Source: Gymnothorax reevesii (Eukaryota > Chordata > Actinopteri > Anguilliformes > Muraenidae). From it: a DNA stretch of 64,000 bases. Both the position numbers and the translations under genes were made by a program. This document shows positions 1 through 9,800 of the stretch, one piece after another; the stretch's first letter is position 1, and each line of letters starts with the position of its first letter. The stretch covers positions 12,462,313 through 12,526,312 of the forward strand of contig CM056578.1 in NCBI GenBank assembly GCA_029721435.1, written 5' to 3'. Under the pieces are notes generated by a model. The model saw only the letters and a list, made by a program, of their open reading frames with translations. It was not told where the DNA came from and ran no database searches.

Positions 1-836
1 GCAAGTTCTGCGATGATTGGCTGAATAGTTGTTGAATTTTGTCCATTTATGTGCAAAGCCACGCCCCTCCTGATGTTCATTGGTAAATATCTTGGAAACT
101 AAATGAGATTTCGACAAGCTTTATGTAATCTTTGATAAGCTTGGTCCATTGATGATCCACAGCGAATGTCGACGGAATCGGACTTACGGTTTAGGAGGAG
201 ATGTTTAAAATGTGAAAATCAAATATGGCGGACCTCCAAGGTCCTTATTGGAAAGTTGTAGAGTGTCTCTACCAAGTTTCGTGTCATTTGGACTTAGACA
301 GTAGGAGCTATGACCTTTAAAGTGAAGCCCTGTTTTTCTTGAATTATAGCGCAACCATTAGGCCGATTGAGTTAAAAATACCTTGGTCAGCATTTACACA
401 CAACTTCCAACCAGTGTGCAAAATTTCAGGAGTCTGCCATTTATCATCTCACGGGAATTTGCAAAAACATTTCTGAAGAAGAAGGAAAATAATCATAATA
501 ATAATAATAATAAAAAGCGAAAACAATAGGGGTTCAATGATAACGTAATGTAGATCTTTACATATTTACAATATTTGTTTCTCAAGTAAGTTCTTGACTC
601 CAGTATTACACAGGTATAGATTTGCTCTCTAGCCCGATAGGACTTACACCTAGAAGCATTATCGGTAACCATAGTTAACTGCAGTAGTGCAGTGTTTGAG
701 AAACAACTGGTGAATGATCTGAGACCTGAGCAGGACCGGTATGTTGACCCACCCCGAGGGAGGAGCAAAGTGAGACCTGCCTCAGAGCGTGAAAATCTGT
801 TCCTGAAGGGGTGGCTTCCATAAAAACTTCCTTATT
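1..836. other. Non-coding, repeat-like, no gene seen
   Basis: I find no gene here. The first few hundred bases resemble dispersed vertebrate repeat DNA, and the matching part of copy B continues directly from a 151-bp tandem repeat ending near 49070. A short AT-rich trinucleotide run (ataata) lies near 495-515. Short open frames lack recognisable domains. Confidence 0.5.
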
Positions 837-1066
837 ACCTCTGCCAAGGAGGTTATGTTTTTGGTGGCGTTGGTTTGTTGATTTTTTTGTTCGATGAAAT
901 TTTCAGGGAAGGTGGGTATTAAGTCAAGGAACAGGTGATTAAATTTTGGCGTATCTAGGCCAAAGTACTGCTGAGATATACGCCAAAGTTCAAGATTTCA
1001 AGTCTTTCCAATGGGCCAGAGTTCCAATCACCGTGCTTCTGGGTTTTGCTGCCCCCTGGCGGAGGT
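837..1066. mobile_element. Small inverted-repeat element (MITE-like)
   Basis: The left end reads ACCTCTGCCAAGGAGG and the right end CCCCCTGGCGGAGGT, imperfect inverted complements of each other. The interior has no coding capacity. I recognise the ends as a common dispersed motif of fish genomes but cannot assign a superfamily. The same element occurs at 49858-50087. Confidence 0.55.
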
Positions 1067-1874
1067 CTGCGCTCTCTGAGTGCTTTTCTAGTTTTCCCTC
1101 AGTTGAACTGCGAAGTTAATCTGCCAGATGCAGGAAATATTCCTTTTGGGGTGATTCACACCAGCCTGTTTGATGTGCTTTTGAGGGGTCGCTTCATAAA
1201 CCTGAAGATGAAAATAATAATTTTCAATCATGTTCCTTATCAGAATATTTAGTCAGTGATATGGTCATTATATTCTAGGTTATAATTAATTAAAAACACT
1301 GGATTAATATCAGGATATATAGTATACATCCAAGTATACTGGAACTGACTGAATCCAAAATGGCCGAAATTATGACGGGGGGACAAACTTTCAGCCAATA
1401 TTACTTTAAAACAAACTTTTTCCTTTCTAAATTACATAGTCTTTTTACAAAACCCGAAACCAGTGAAGTTGGCACGTTATGTAAATCGTAGATAAAAACA
1501 GAATACAATGATTTGCAAATCCTTTTCAACTTATATTCAATTGAATACACTGCAAAGACAAGATGTTTAATGTTCAAACTGAGAAACTTTTTTTTTTTGC
1601 AAATAATCATTAACTTAGAATTTAAAGGCAACAAGACATTGCAAAAAAGTTGGCACAGGGGCCTTTTTACCACTGTGTTACATCGCCTTTTCTTTTAACG
1701 ACACTCAGTAAACGTTTGGGAACTGAGGAGACCAATTTTTGTTGAAACTCTTTCCCTTTCTTGCTTGATGTACAGCTTAAGTTGTTTAACAGTCCGGGGT
1801 CTCCGTTGTCGTATTTTACGCTTCATAATGCGCCACACATTTTCAATGGGAGACAGGTCTGGACTACAGGCAGG

Positions 1875-3520
1875 TCAGTCTAGTACCCGCACTCTTTTAC
1901 TACGGAGCCATGCTGTTGTAACACGTTCAGAATGTGGCCTGGCACTGTCTTGCTGAAATAAGCAGGGGCGTCCATGAAAAAGACATTGCTTGGATGACAA
2001 CATATGTTGCTCCAAAACCTGTATGTACCATTCAGCATTAATGGTGCCTTCACATATGTGTAAGTTGCCCATGCCTTGGGCACTAATACACCCCCATACC
2101 ATCACGGATGCTGGCTTTTGAACTTTGCGCCTATAACAGTCCGTATGGTTCTTTTCCTCTTTGGTCTGGAGGACACGATGTCCACAGTTTTCGAAAACAA
2201 TTTCAAATGTGGACTCGTCAGACCACAGAACACTTTTCCACTTTCCATCAGTCCATCTTAGATGAGCTTGGGCCCAGCGAAGCCGGCGGCGTTTCTAGGT
2301 GCTGTTGATAAATGGCTTTCGCTTTGCATTGTAGAGTTTTAACTTGCACTTGCAGATGTAGTGACAAACTGTAGTTACTGACAGTGGTTTTCTGAAGTGT
2401 TCCTGAGCCCATGTGGTGATGTCCTTTACACACTGATGTCGGTTTTTGATGCAGTACCGCCTGAGGGATCGAAGGTCACAGGCATTCAATGTTGGTTTTC
2501 GGCCTAGTCGCTTAAGCCCCGTCACACCGGATTGGAGGTGCCACTGCAAAGCTTGTACGGCATAAGCCGCAGTGGCACCGCTATGATCTCCATGGCTCCT
2601 CAGTAGTTCCGCAATTGATTGTCGTAGCACCGCAGAAAACTTTCAAAATCGCAGACCCTCACGGTGGCACGGAGGAAACTTTGAACATGTTCAAAACTTC
2701 CGCAGTACCACAGCAGGTTGGACTAATCGCCGTGGCACCGCCATGACCGCCGTGGAGCCGTACAAGGACCTCAGTAGCACCTCCATCACCGTCGTGCCTC
2801 CGAAGTACAACCGCCGTACAATCGCCAAAAAAGTAGACAGGCGACCCAACAGCTATCCCGTGGTGGTTAAGGCGGTCTTTAGACGAGCTACCACATGAGC
2901 ACTGCGGGTATGGGGGAGCTAAGTCATTTTTAACTCTTGTACCACGTTTCGGTAGCATCATCAGCAGACAAAATATTACAATGAATTTCAAACTAAAACC
3001 ACCTCTCAGTTATAGCTGACACGTAGCCTACCTGCTGCCGCAGCACGACCGCCGTAGCACCTCAGTAATATCGCCATCCCCACAGTAGCACCTCACTGGC
3101 CCCTCAACGCTGCCGCCAACACCGCAATACTGCCGCTAATAATCGCCGTGGCATCACCATCAAATCGTAGTGGCAACTTAATGGCATCGCCATGTCCTCA
3201 GTGACCCCACCGTAATTCCGCCCTGGTTTCCCAGTAGCACCGCGAAGAAAAACACATGTTTGACGGGTAGGGGAAAACTATGAAAACACGACTGGCGTTG
3301 TCACTGCGGTGATGGCGATTTTGACAAAAATTACGTGCAGTGATTTCTCCAGATTCTCTGAATTTTTTGACGATATTACAGACCGTAGATGATGAAATCC
3401 CTAAATTTCTTGCAATAGCTTGTTGAGGAATGTTGTTTTTAATCTGTTCGACAATCAGCTCACGCATTTGTTCACTAAGTAGTGACCCTCGCCCCATCCT
3501 TGTTTGTGAATGACTGAGCA
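1875..3520 (-). pseudogene. Tc1/mariner transposase remnant, interrupted
   Basis: Read on the minus strand, about 3520-3330 gives the N-terminal helix-turn-helix part (MRELIVEQIKNNIPQQAIAR, then SSSTVCNIVKKF). About 2510-2295 gives the second DNA-binding part (GRKPTLNACDLRSLRRYC). 2105-1875 gives part of the catalytic core (MMVWGCIS, FQQDSARPH). The pieces are separated by a foreign insert at about 2519-3330 and by stops or frame changes, and the C-terminal DLNPIE region is not in frame. It is not a functional transposase. The helix-turn-helix is better preserved than the core. Confidence 0.85.
2519..3330. repeat. Triplet-rich insertion splitting the transposase
   Basis: This stretch separates the two DNA-binding halves of the transposase relic and is full of degenerate GTAGCACC, CCGCCGT and CAGTAGCACC motifs, a loosely periodic GCC/CAC-rich sequence unlike its AT-rich surroundings. 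It begins near ccccgtcacaccgg. The right boundary is approximate. The open frames inside it (for example minus 2991-2659) are by-products of the low stop density and show no domain. It is also present in copy B. Confidence 0.6.
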
Positions 3521-3860
3521 TTTCAGGGAAGCTGCTTCTAAACCCAATCATGGCACCCACCTGTTCCCAATTAGCCCGTTCACCTGTGGGATGTTCCAAA
3601 TAAGTGTTTGATGAGCATTTCTCAACTCTCTCAGTCTTTTTTGCCACTTGTGCCAGCTTTTTTGAAACATGTTGCAGGCATCAAATTCCAAATGAGCTAA
3701 TATTTGCAAAAAATTGCAAAGTTTACCTGTTTGAACATTAAGTAACTTGTCTTTGCAGTGTATTCAGTTGAATATAGGTTGAAAAGGATTTGCAAATCAT
3801 TGTATTCTGTTTTTATTTACGATTTATACAACGTGCCAACTTCACTGGTTTTGGGTTTTG

Positions 3861-4413
3861 TACATATCCTTAAATGCTTACTTTAATGAAGTTTCATTTT
3901 AATAAATTAATTTTAAGGTACTATAATAAAAGAAAATAAAACATTTATTATGTTGGGGGGACACCAGCATCTTAAAGAATTATACAATCCTCATATTCCA
4001 TTTCAGGTTATTAAATATTCATTATTATGAAAAATGTTGAAAGGTATTGAATGTAGAGGTATAACTAAAGTGTAATCGGTAAAAAAAAAAAATTATTATT
4101 CTAAAGGAACACCAAACAGCAGAGAATTGAATATTTGGGTCAGAAATGAGCAAAATTGTTCCGAGCCGAGTTTTGGCAATACCCTGAAGTCAAATGCTCA
4201 TAAAATCCTTAATTCTCAGTATATTTTCAAAATTTCAACTGTTTTAGACACTTGAAGTAATATCCTTACCAATGCTGTAACCATTTATTCAATTTGATGA
4301 CATTTAAAAATTGACCCCCCTGTTCAATTTGGCTTGATCCTAACCAAGAGTCGCTGCCACAACCAACTTTGAGAGATGGCACACAGCCGTGCGTGACGAC
4401 ACACTCCCAAGTC
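3861..4413. other. AT-rich non-coding, nothing recognised
   Basis: AT-rich DNA with a poly-A run near 4081. I see no gene, RNA or terminal repeat. Confidence 0.5.
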
Positions 4414-4416
4414 TGA

Positions 4417-5385
4417 CGGAACATTCACATTGGCGCGGCGCGTCCGTTGACGGCTACGCCTCCCCATTCATTTGCTATGGAAGGCGGCGAGTACGTCCGT
4501 AGCCGCGGCGCAATGCATGATGGGAGCGGCGCGTCAAATTTTGTGCTTGCGGCGCGTCGAGGAAGCTGGGAAAAATTAAGTTTATGGTAATGAATCCGGC
4601 AAACGGAACGTGTATATCCAATCAAGTGGTTGCAGGTAGTGTGTACGTTGTCTTCCAGGAACGTGGGCTACGAAATAATGGTTCCGCTTATTGCAAGTGA
4701 TTCGGGAACACAATGGAGGAAAAGCTTATTATCGCCGTGACGTCCTCTTTTCCTGTTTTATATGACGGTTCCCTGCCTAGTTACAGGGACAATGAGAAAC
4801 GCAACTGCGCACGGAGGAAGGTAGCAGAGATTGTTGGTGTCTCTGGTGGGTTTGAGCATTCTGTCACTGTTAAAAATGAAATAAAATACGGTATTGTGCT
4901 GCTAAAATTACTGAGACCCAGCGCTCAGCAAAATCGTGTTTTTTGCAGGCCCAGATACGTGCTGCGTATGAAAATTAGCAAACTACGCAAACCATTTTAC
5001 GATACGAAATATGACCATCGGCCTTAGGTCCCATGTTTGATGTATAAGTGAACGTATCAAGTAAAAATGTGCATTTCATTACACTTTGGGCTTTTCACTG
5101 TGGTTTGTTCAATTTGATGTCCAAACATTTCTGTCATTCACCTGTTAGTTCCATTTGAACTCCATGACAATAACGGAATGCATTTATACACAACTGCAGT
5201 CCCTCAAAAAATTTAAAATCCATGCGGGAAAAACGACAATTGGATGAATTAATATCGTTGTTAATGAAAACTTGCTTCAGCCAGTTCACAGCTGCATTTC
5301 GCTTCCAGTGACGTCACTAGAAAACGAGACCGCCCAAAGGCGGCAAAACCTAGGGGAGAGAATCCGCGCCAATGTGAATGTTCCG
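4417..5385 (+). mobile_element. PIF/Harbinger-like non-autonomous DNA transposon
   Basis: The ends are inverted copies: CGGAACATTCACATTGGCGC on the left, and on the right, reverse complemented, the same string from 5385 back to about 5365. A 3-bp duplication TGA flanks the element (4414-4416 and 5386-5388), as expected for 3-bp-target elements. It encodes a short MADF/Myb-like protein, a usual companion of PIF/Harbinger transposases, but no transposase. The right terminal repeat has lost about 20 bp next to the tip compared with copy B. Confidence 0.65.
4713..5027 (+). CDS. MADF/SANT-like accessory protein fragment of the transposon
   Basis: The frame starts with ATG and encodes 104 residues. 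MEEKLIIAVTSSFPVLYDGS followed by SYRDNEKRNCARRKVAEIVG matches the MADF pattern, a variant Myb/SANT DNA-binding fold: a hydrophobic N-terminal helix, then a W/R-K-V-A-E-I helix. The usual tryptophan of that helix is Arg here but Trp in copy B (CAWRKVAEI). The later half (after about residue 70) loses domain character and probably reads into an intron. In PIF/Harbinger elements such proteins assist the transposase. It lies inside the TIR-bounded element, so it is transposon-borne rather than a host gene. Confidence 0.6.
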   Translation: MEEKLIIAVTSSFPVLYDGSLPSYRDNEKRNCARRKVAEIVGVSGGFEHSVTVKNEIKYGIVLLKLLRPSAQQNRVFCRPRYVLRMKISKLRKPFYDTKYDHRP

Positions 5386-5410
5386 TGAGCAGGGGGGGGG
5401 GTGCGACAAG

Positions 5411-5547
5411 GCTGGCTTTGTGATTAAGCCTGACTTCAGCACTTAGTAAAACCAGGATCCTCTTCAAGTCTGGATCATGGACTGAGGTAAAGGAACCTGC
5501 TCCGGGTTTTACCTACGCTGAAAGTCAGGCTTAGTCACAAAGCCAGC
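5411..5547. mobile_element. Fold-back MITE
   Basis: The left arm gctggctttgtgattaagcc pairs with the right arm ending in cttagtcacaaagccagc, and the arms continue inward through a TGACTTCAGC/GCTGAAAGTCA pairing. The result is a near-complete hairpin of 137 bp without coding content. It lies just outside the right end of the Harbinger-like element. The counterpart is at 54441-54577. Confidence 0.75.
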
Positions 5548-6276
5548 TTCGAAGAAGACCCCCTGCTTTCGATGTTGGCTGACTCGACAAGCTGCTACGA
5601 CAACCAGGAACAGCCGAACACGTGAAAATGCCCCCCGTCAGCGGCATCAACATGACCGAGAAGCCATGTGTGTCAATCTCAAAATATTGAAAACAACGTT
5701 TCATTTTGAGGGGGAAAAACCTACCGATCAAGCTTATTTTAACTGATGGCAAAGTGCGACGGTCGGGTTACTCTGCACTATTCATTATATACAGGCATAA
5801 TTTAACTCCTAAATTTAGCCATCTTGTAAATAATGATTATGATTCACTTCACTTCACCCAGCAGCGACTTAGCTAGCTAGTAAACTCAGCAGTGTTGAGT
5901 TCTTACCAGTGTACCCTGAGTTAGGTTCTGTCTAACGGTGGATCGCTTGATAACTTTAATGCCCGCAAAGTAACGAATTTCCTCTCAAAACTGCGACTTG
6001 GTTAAAATGCAGGTGGTTTCGACAGCTGCATGTGAAGTTTCCGCTAAATGTACCCCCAACCATGACAAGGCGAAATAGTTTCAAAAAAAAAAAAAAACCT
6101 AAAACACAAGCGCGTTTCTATTGAGTTTACGCCTCAGAAATTGAGCAGTGGCGAAAATGTAAAATATGACGCGCGTCACACGCTGCCAGTGGGCGTTGGG
6201 TAATGAAGCAGGAGAAGTGAGTCGCTCATTCGGTTTGGTTGTATTAATTATAGACTGAAGTTCACCAAGAGTCTCT

Positions 6277-6394
6277 TAAAGCCGATTTCACTCTGGACGC
6301 GAAATGATTTTGTCGCACGACAGATTAGATTCGAAGTCAATAAAAAGACGCGAATACACGCGTTCGTTTCGCCTCCGGTGTGAAAGCAGCTTTA
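6277..6394. mobile_element. Short TIR element (MITE)
   Basis: The left end TAAAGCCGATTTCACTCTGG mirrors the right end CCGGTGTGAAAGCAGCTTTA when reverse complemented, with a few mismatches. The 118-bp body has no coding content. The superfamily is not assigned. The counterpart is at 55295-55412. Confidence 0.65.
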
Positions 6395-8420
6395 TCCGTC
6401 GGTTTCTCTTGGTTGTCCTAGCTTTTCGCTGTTAGATAGCTACCGCTACCATTTTCACTAGGGTTAAGAGATCTCCTGTTTAGTCAGCGTGGGGGACATT
6501 TAAGTAAGTGGCTAATTCGGGAAGGTTCTGTGTAAAGCTCATCTCTTCATTGCCCTAAGTTAGCTGCTGTTTCAAGCTACAACTGGGGCTACATATCGGT
6601 AGTGGCAGCGGTTCTGCCACATGTTTCACCAAGTAAAACCTCCGTCCTTCACAACCTTTCAATCAGCTCTCGTTACAAAGGCCAATCGCACAGCTCTAAC
6701 GACCCATCTCCACGGAAATAACATCGCTTTCTGTCACTTTCACATTTACATCACATCACAAAGGCTTTCCGTCCTTTCTTAATATTTAATATACCCCTGA
6801 CCTCTCAGGGTAAAGCACAGCGTCACGTCAACGTCATTGTCTTCTGACTGGACTCGGCCAACTGTGACGACAATGTCGGTAGAACAGATGTGTTCTGTTA
6901 TGTCACTCATCGCTCCTTTAAAAATATGAATTATCTGACTGATAATCATTCGTTGTGGCGATTAAGGGCGAAAACCTCCTGAGTCTACATATAACAGTGT
7001 GATAAACCCATATTTTTCGATATGTACAAGCAGTTCTTTTCGGGGGCCTCGAATTGCCCTCCAGCCATGATTAATTCTGGATTGAGACGGCAAGGTAAGG
7101 GTGCCAAAGAAAAATCATGAGTACCAGGCTGCAGCCTGAATTAACGAAACGTGGTTCGAAGTCTAAAGTTTAATCTCACTAAACGATTGATTGCTTTAAC
7201 TGTTAAATTTATTTTAAACGGAATGTCTGACCACTTTGAAACATGAGTTGACAAGTTTACTAAAAAATCCATTATGTACTCCTCATAATTGACGATTGAT
7301 CATAATTTTGATTATGGGCGCCGGAATGATTTAAAAAATGCGTGAAGTCAAATTCATGATACCAGTGGGCAAAAAGATTGACTTCAGAATATCTTTCCGC
7401 TCGGCTAATCCTCTGCAATTGATATCTCGGCCCACATGGTGGCAGTATAGTCCCAAAAATAACAGCTACCACGTGGCAAGTGTTTACAGGTCAGGTCAGA
7501 TCGGGGAGGGGGTATACTACGAAGCAAGATAAATGGGTTAGCGATGTATGTCGAGCCTAAACCTTGGCTTTTCAATGTCACGAAGGTGCCTCTCTTTTAA
7601 CTTGGCTTGATTACCATGGTAACGCTACAGATTCTCAGCTGAGGGAATACGTTACTTATGCGATCTACTGGAATCATATATTGGAAATGTTGCAAATAGG
7701 GGCACTTACAGTTGCACGTAAAGTAACATAACGTTGTGTAACTATTATTACTATTATTTAAATAATTATGAAAGCAAAGCAGCACAGGGCGCACCATGTT
7801 CTCATGCTTTGTTTTAACTAGCAGCCAAGTCCTCTTGACAGTGCTGCTACTGCATCTGTTGAAGCGTGTTCAACTATCAAATAGTATTTTATGCCACTGA
7901 AATACTGTAAAATTGCTACGGTGCAACTGGTTAGGGTTAGTGGTGAGATACGATTTTATTAAAATCACGCTGTATAAAAGAAAAGCAAAGGGGAAAAATA
8001 CTTTAAACCAAAAATGAAGAAATTAACAAAACGGAGTTTACTCTTGGTATCAGTCAGGTAACATTCAATTTATCATTTAATTTCTCTGCTTCATTTGACC
8101 GAGAAACTCAAATGATTTCCATTGGTCCTTCATCAGAGGACTTACACATTTACACGGTCGGAAATTTTACGCCAGAATTCCTCTCTGGCCTTATTAGCAG
8201 CAACAGTGTTGCTTTTTACTGTTTTTATATTTTTACATTCCTCATAACTGTCCATAAAAACAACCCACTCCTCCTAGGAAATTTTAAAAAACTTTATTTA
8301 TCACCCAGCAACAACTTACATTAAATCCAACGAACAAGTGCATACATCAACCAACAAGAATAGATACATATGCTAACATAAATCTCAATCACAATATCCC
8401 AAGTCTATGCGCGTGCCTAA
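6395..8420. other. Non-coding spacer, nothing recognised
   Basis: About 2 kb without a recognisable gene, RNA or element boundary. Short open frames occur on both strands and recur in copy B with the same lengths only because the DNA is duplicated; none shows a domain or a codon pattern that I trust. Confidence 0.4.
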
Positions 8421-9138
8421 CCCTCAAGCGACCGAGTGGGGTCATAAAGCAAATGTTATTATTTTGAAATGATTAAATTTTATTGAGGTAGAAAATGCGT
8501 ACTCTGAGGGGCCACAAACCATCCACCAAATGACAAAAAACACTCAATCCGTTCATCGGGCAAATACTTAGATTTCTAATCCAAAAATTATAATAATTAT
8601 AATTATATAATTATTTTTAGTTTCATAGTAGCTCAGATGAGGTCAAATTTTAGCAATTTTGTCCGTGGACCAATGATAACCCCTATGTAAATTTTGGTGC
8701 AGATTGCACCATTAGTCTTTTGGGTGAAGTTTGTGATGGGCAGATAGACACACACACAGATGAAAAATATCTTCCTTGGCAAGGGTACATACAGCTGCAA
8801 ACCATGTTATTCTAGTTCTGGGAGGCAAGGTTAGTGAATAAAAATTGACCATTGCCATAAATCTATGATAATACGGTCGAAAAACATGTATATTTTTTGG
8901 GGTCAAATGACCACACAAAACTGCATTTTTCTTGGCGTTAAAAAAAAAAATTATCAAAATGCTTAATTTTTAGCATTTGATCATTTACTTATATCTGCCA
9001 TACATAAATGAAGCTGTGCGGATGTGATGAACATAAAAATGTTCATTAAAAGTAAGTATTTTTGCATAAAACACAGCGGGGTCATTTATGACCCCACTCG
9101 GTCATTTCAGTTGCTAAAAATACTCGGTCGCTTGAGGG
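8421..9138. mobile_element. Non-autonomous TIR element, possibly piggyBac-like
   Basis: The left end CCCTCAAGCGACCGAGTGGG (then GTCATAAA) is mirrored on the right by TTTATGACCCCACTCGGTCA and, at the very tip, ACTCGGTCGCTTGAGGG. The flanks are CTAA and ATAA, which could be worn TTAA sites; this and the CCC tips suggest piggyBac but do not prove it. The interior is AT-rich without a transposase. It ends just upstream of the kinase exons. The counterpart is at 57442-58159. Confidence 0.6.
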
Positions 9139-9280
9139 ATAATCGTACAGTCTGTAGCTCTCTGACAGAATGCCTCAAAAAAATCTTCAGGAAGTCGGGG
9201 TGTACGGATTAAAAAGGTTAGATGACACTGAAATAAATCTGGGAATATTTTCGATAATAACTAATTTATTGATTAAGACA

Positions 9281-9720
9281 TCTGCACCTCCTGAGTGGTT
9301 GAAGGACAGGGCGTACCATGCTGGCCCCGCCACTGTGTGGTCCTTAGTGGTCACGCTCTTTGAGCTTGTTTTTGGTCATCAACCATTTAACCCCAAAACG
9401 GGCAGAGTGTGAACATGCTCCTTAACTCCAGAGGGCTGTCCTCAGGTGAGTTTACACTTCTTTTGCAGAGCGACTCTCTCCAATCACATACACTCTCTTA
9501 AGCTCCTTTCACCTCATCTCTCCAATCGCTAACGCACTTATTTCCACCAACAGAAATCGGAGATTTCAGCAGCTGGTGCTTAGCGCCCAGGGTGGAGGAC
9601 AGAGCTACACTGGATGAGCTGACTGTTCACCACAGGCTTCAGCCCATCTGCGCAGTACCAGGTAGCCATTTTGGACCTCAGAAAAGGGTCTTATCCTTGT
9701 TGAGAAATCACGAAAGTTAG
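9281..9720 (+). pseudogene. PIM-like kinase unit 1, last two exons only
   Basis: Two exons remain. Exon d (about 9281-9445) carries APPEWLKDRAYHAGPATVWS, the activation-segment end and helix F of a PIM-type kinase domain. Exon e (9554-9661) carries the helix H-I region (WCLAPRVEDRATLDELTVHH). Exons for the ATP loop, lysine, HRD and DFG are missing upstream. Exon d lacks the phase-1 acceptor found in units 2 and 3, and its frame reaches a TGA near 9412; the sister residues (QS, then LLNSRGLSS) continue in another frame, so a frameshift is present. The same lesion is in copy B, so it is older than the duplication. Exon and intron sequence are closely similar to 11685-12116. Not a functional kinase. 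Confidence 0.85.
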
Positions 9721-9800
9721 ATCAAGCTGAAGGAAGGACCAAAATGGGAACATAGTGACCAGCGCAGTAGTGACAAATGTGTGTCTGCTTCATGTTGAAG

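Larger units (their letters stand above)
1448..3860 (-). mobile_element. Decayed Tc1/mariner transposon with ~140-bp TIRs
   Basis: The element begins CAAAACCC and ends GGGTTTTG, with TA on both sides (1446-1447 and 3861-3862), the Tc1/mariner target duplication. The terminal inverted repeats run about 140 bp (1448-1588 and about 3712-3860) and share the stretch around cagaatacaatgatttgcaa. Minus-strand transposase pieces lie inside, split by a foreign insertion of about 0.8 kb. It is present in both duplication copies, so it predates the duplication. Confidence 0.85.

Noticed and set aside
1401..1698. Open frames on both strands within the left end of the Tc1 relic
   Set aside because: They lie in the terminal inverted repeat and its AT-rich continuation; no domain is visible.
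2659..2991. 110-residue minus-strand frame rich in Gly and Ala
   Set aside because: It is a by-product of the triplet-rich insert, with low complexity and no known fold.
4713..5027. Possible host MADF gene
   Set aside because: It lies wholly inside a TIR-bounded element with a 3-bp target duplication, so it is treated as transposon-borne.
9755..9800. Start of kinase unit 2 at a GTG 46 bp upstream of exon a
   Set aside because: Vertebrate nuclear genes rarely start at GTG, a stop lies shortly upstream, and a phase-1 acceptor at 9800 explains the exon better.
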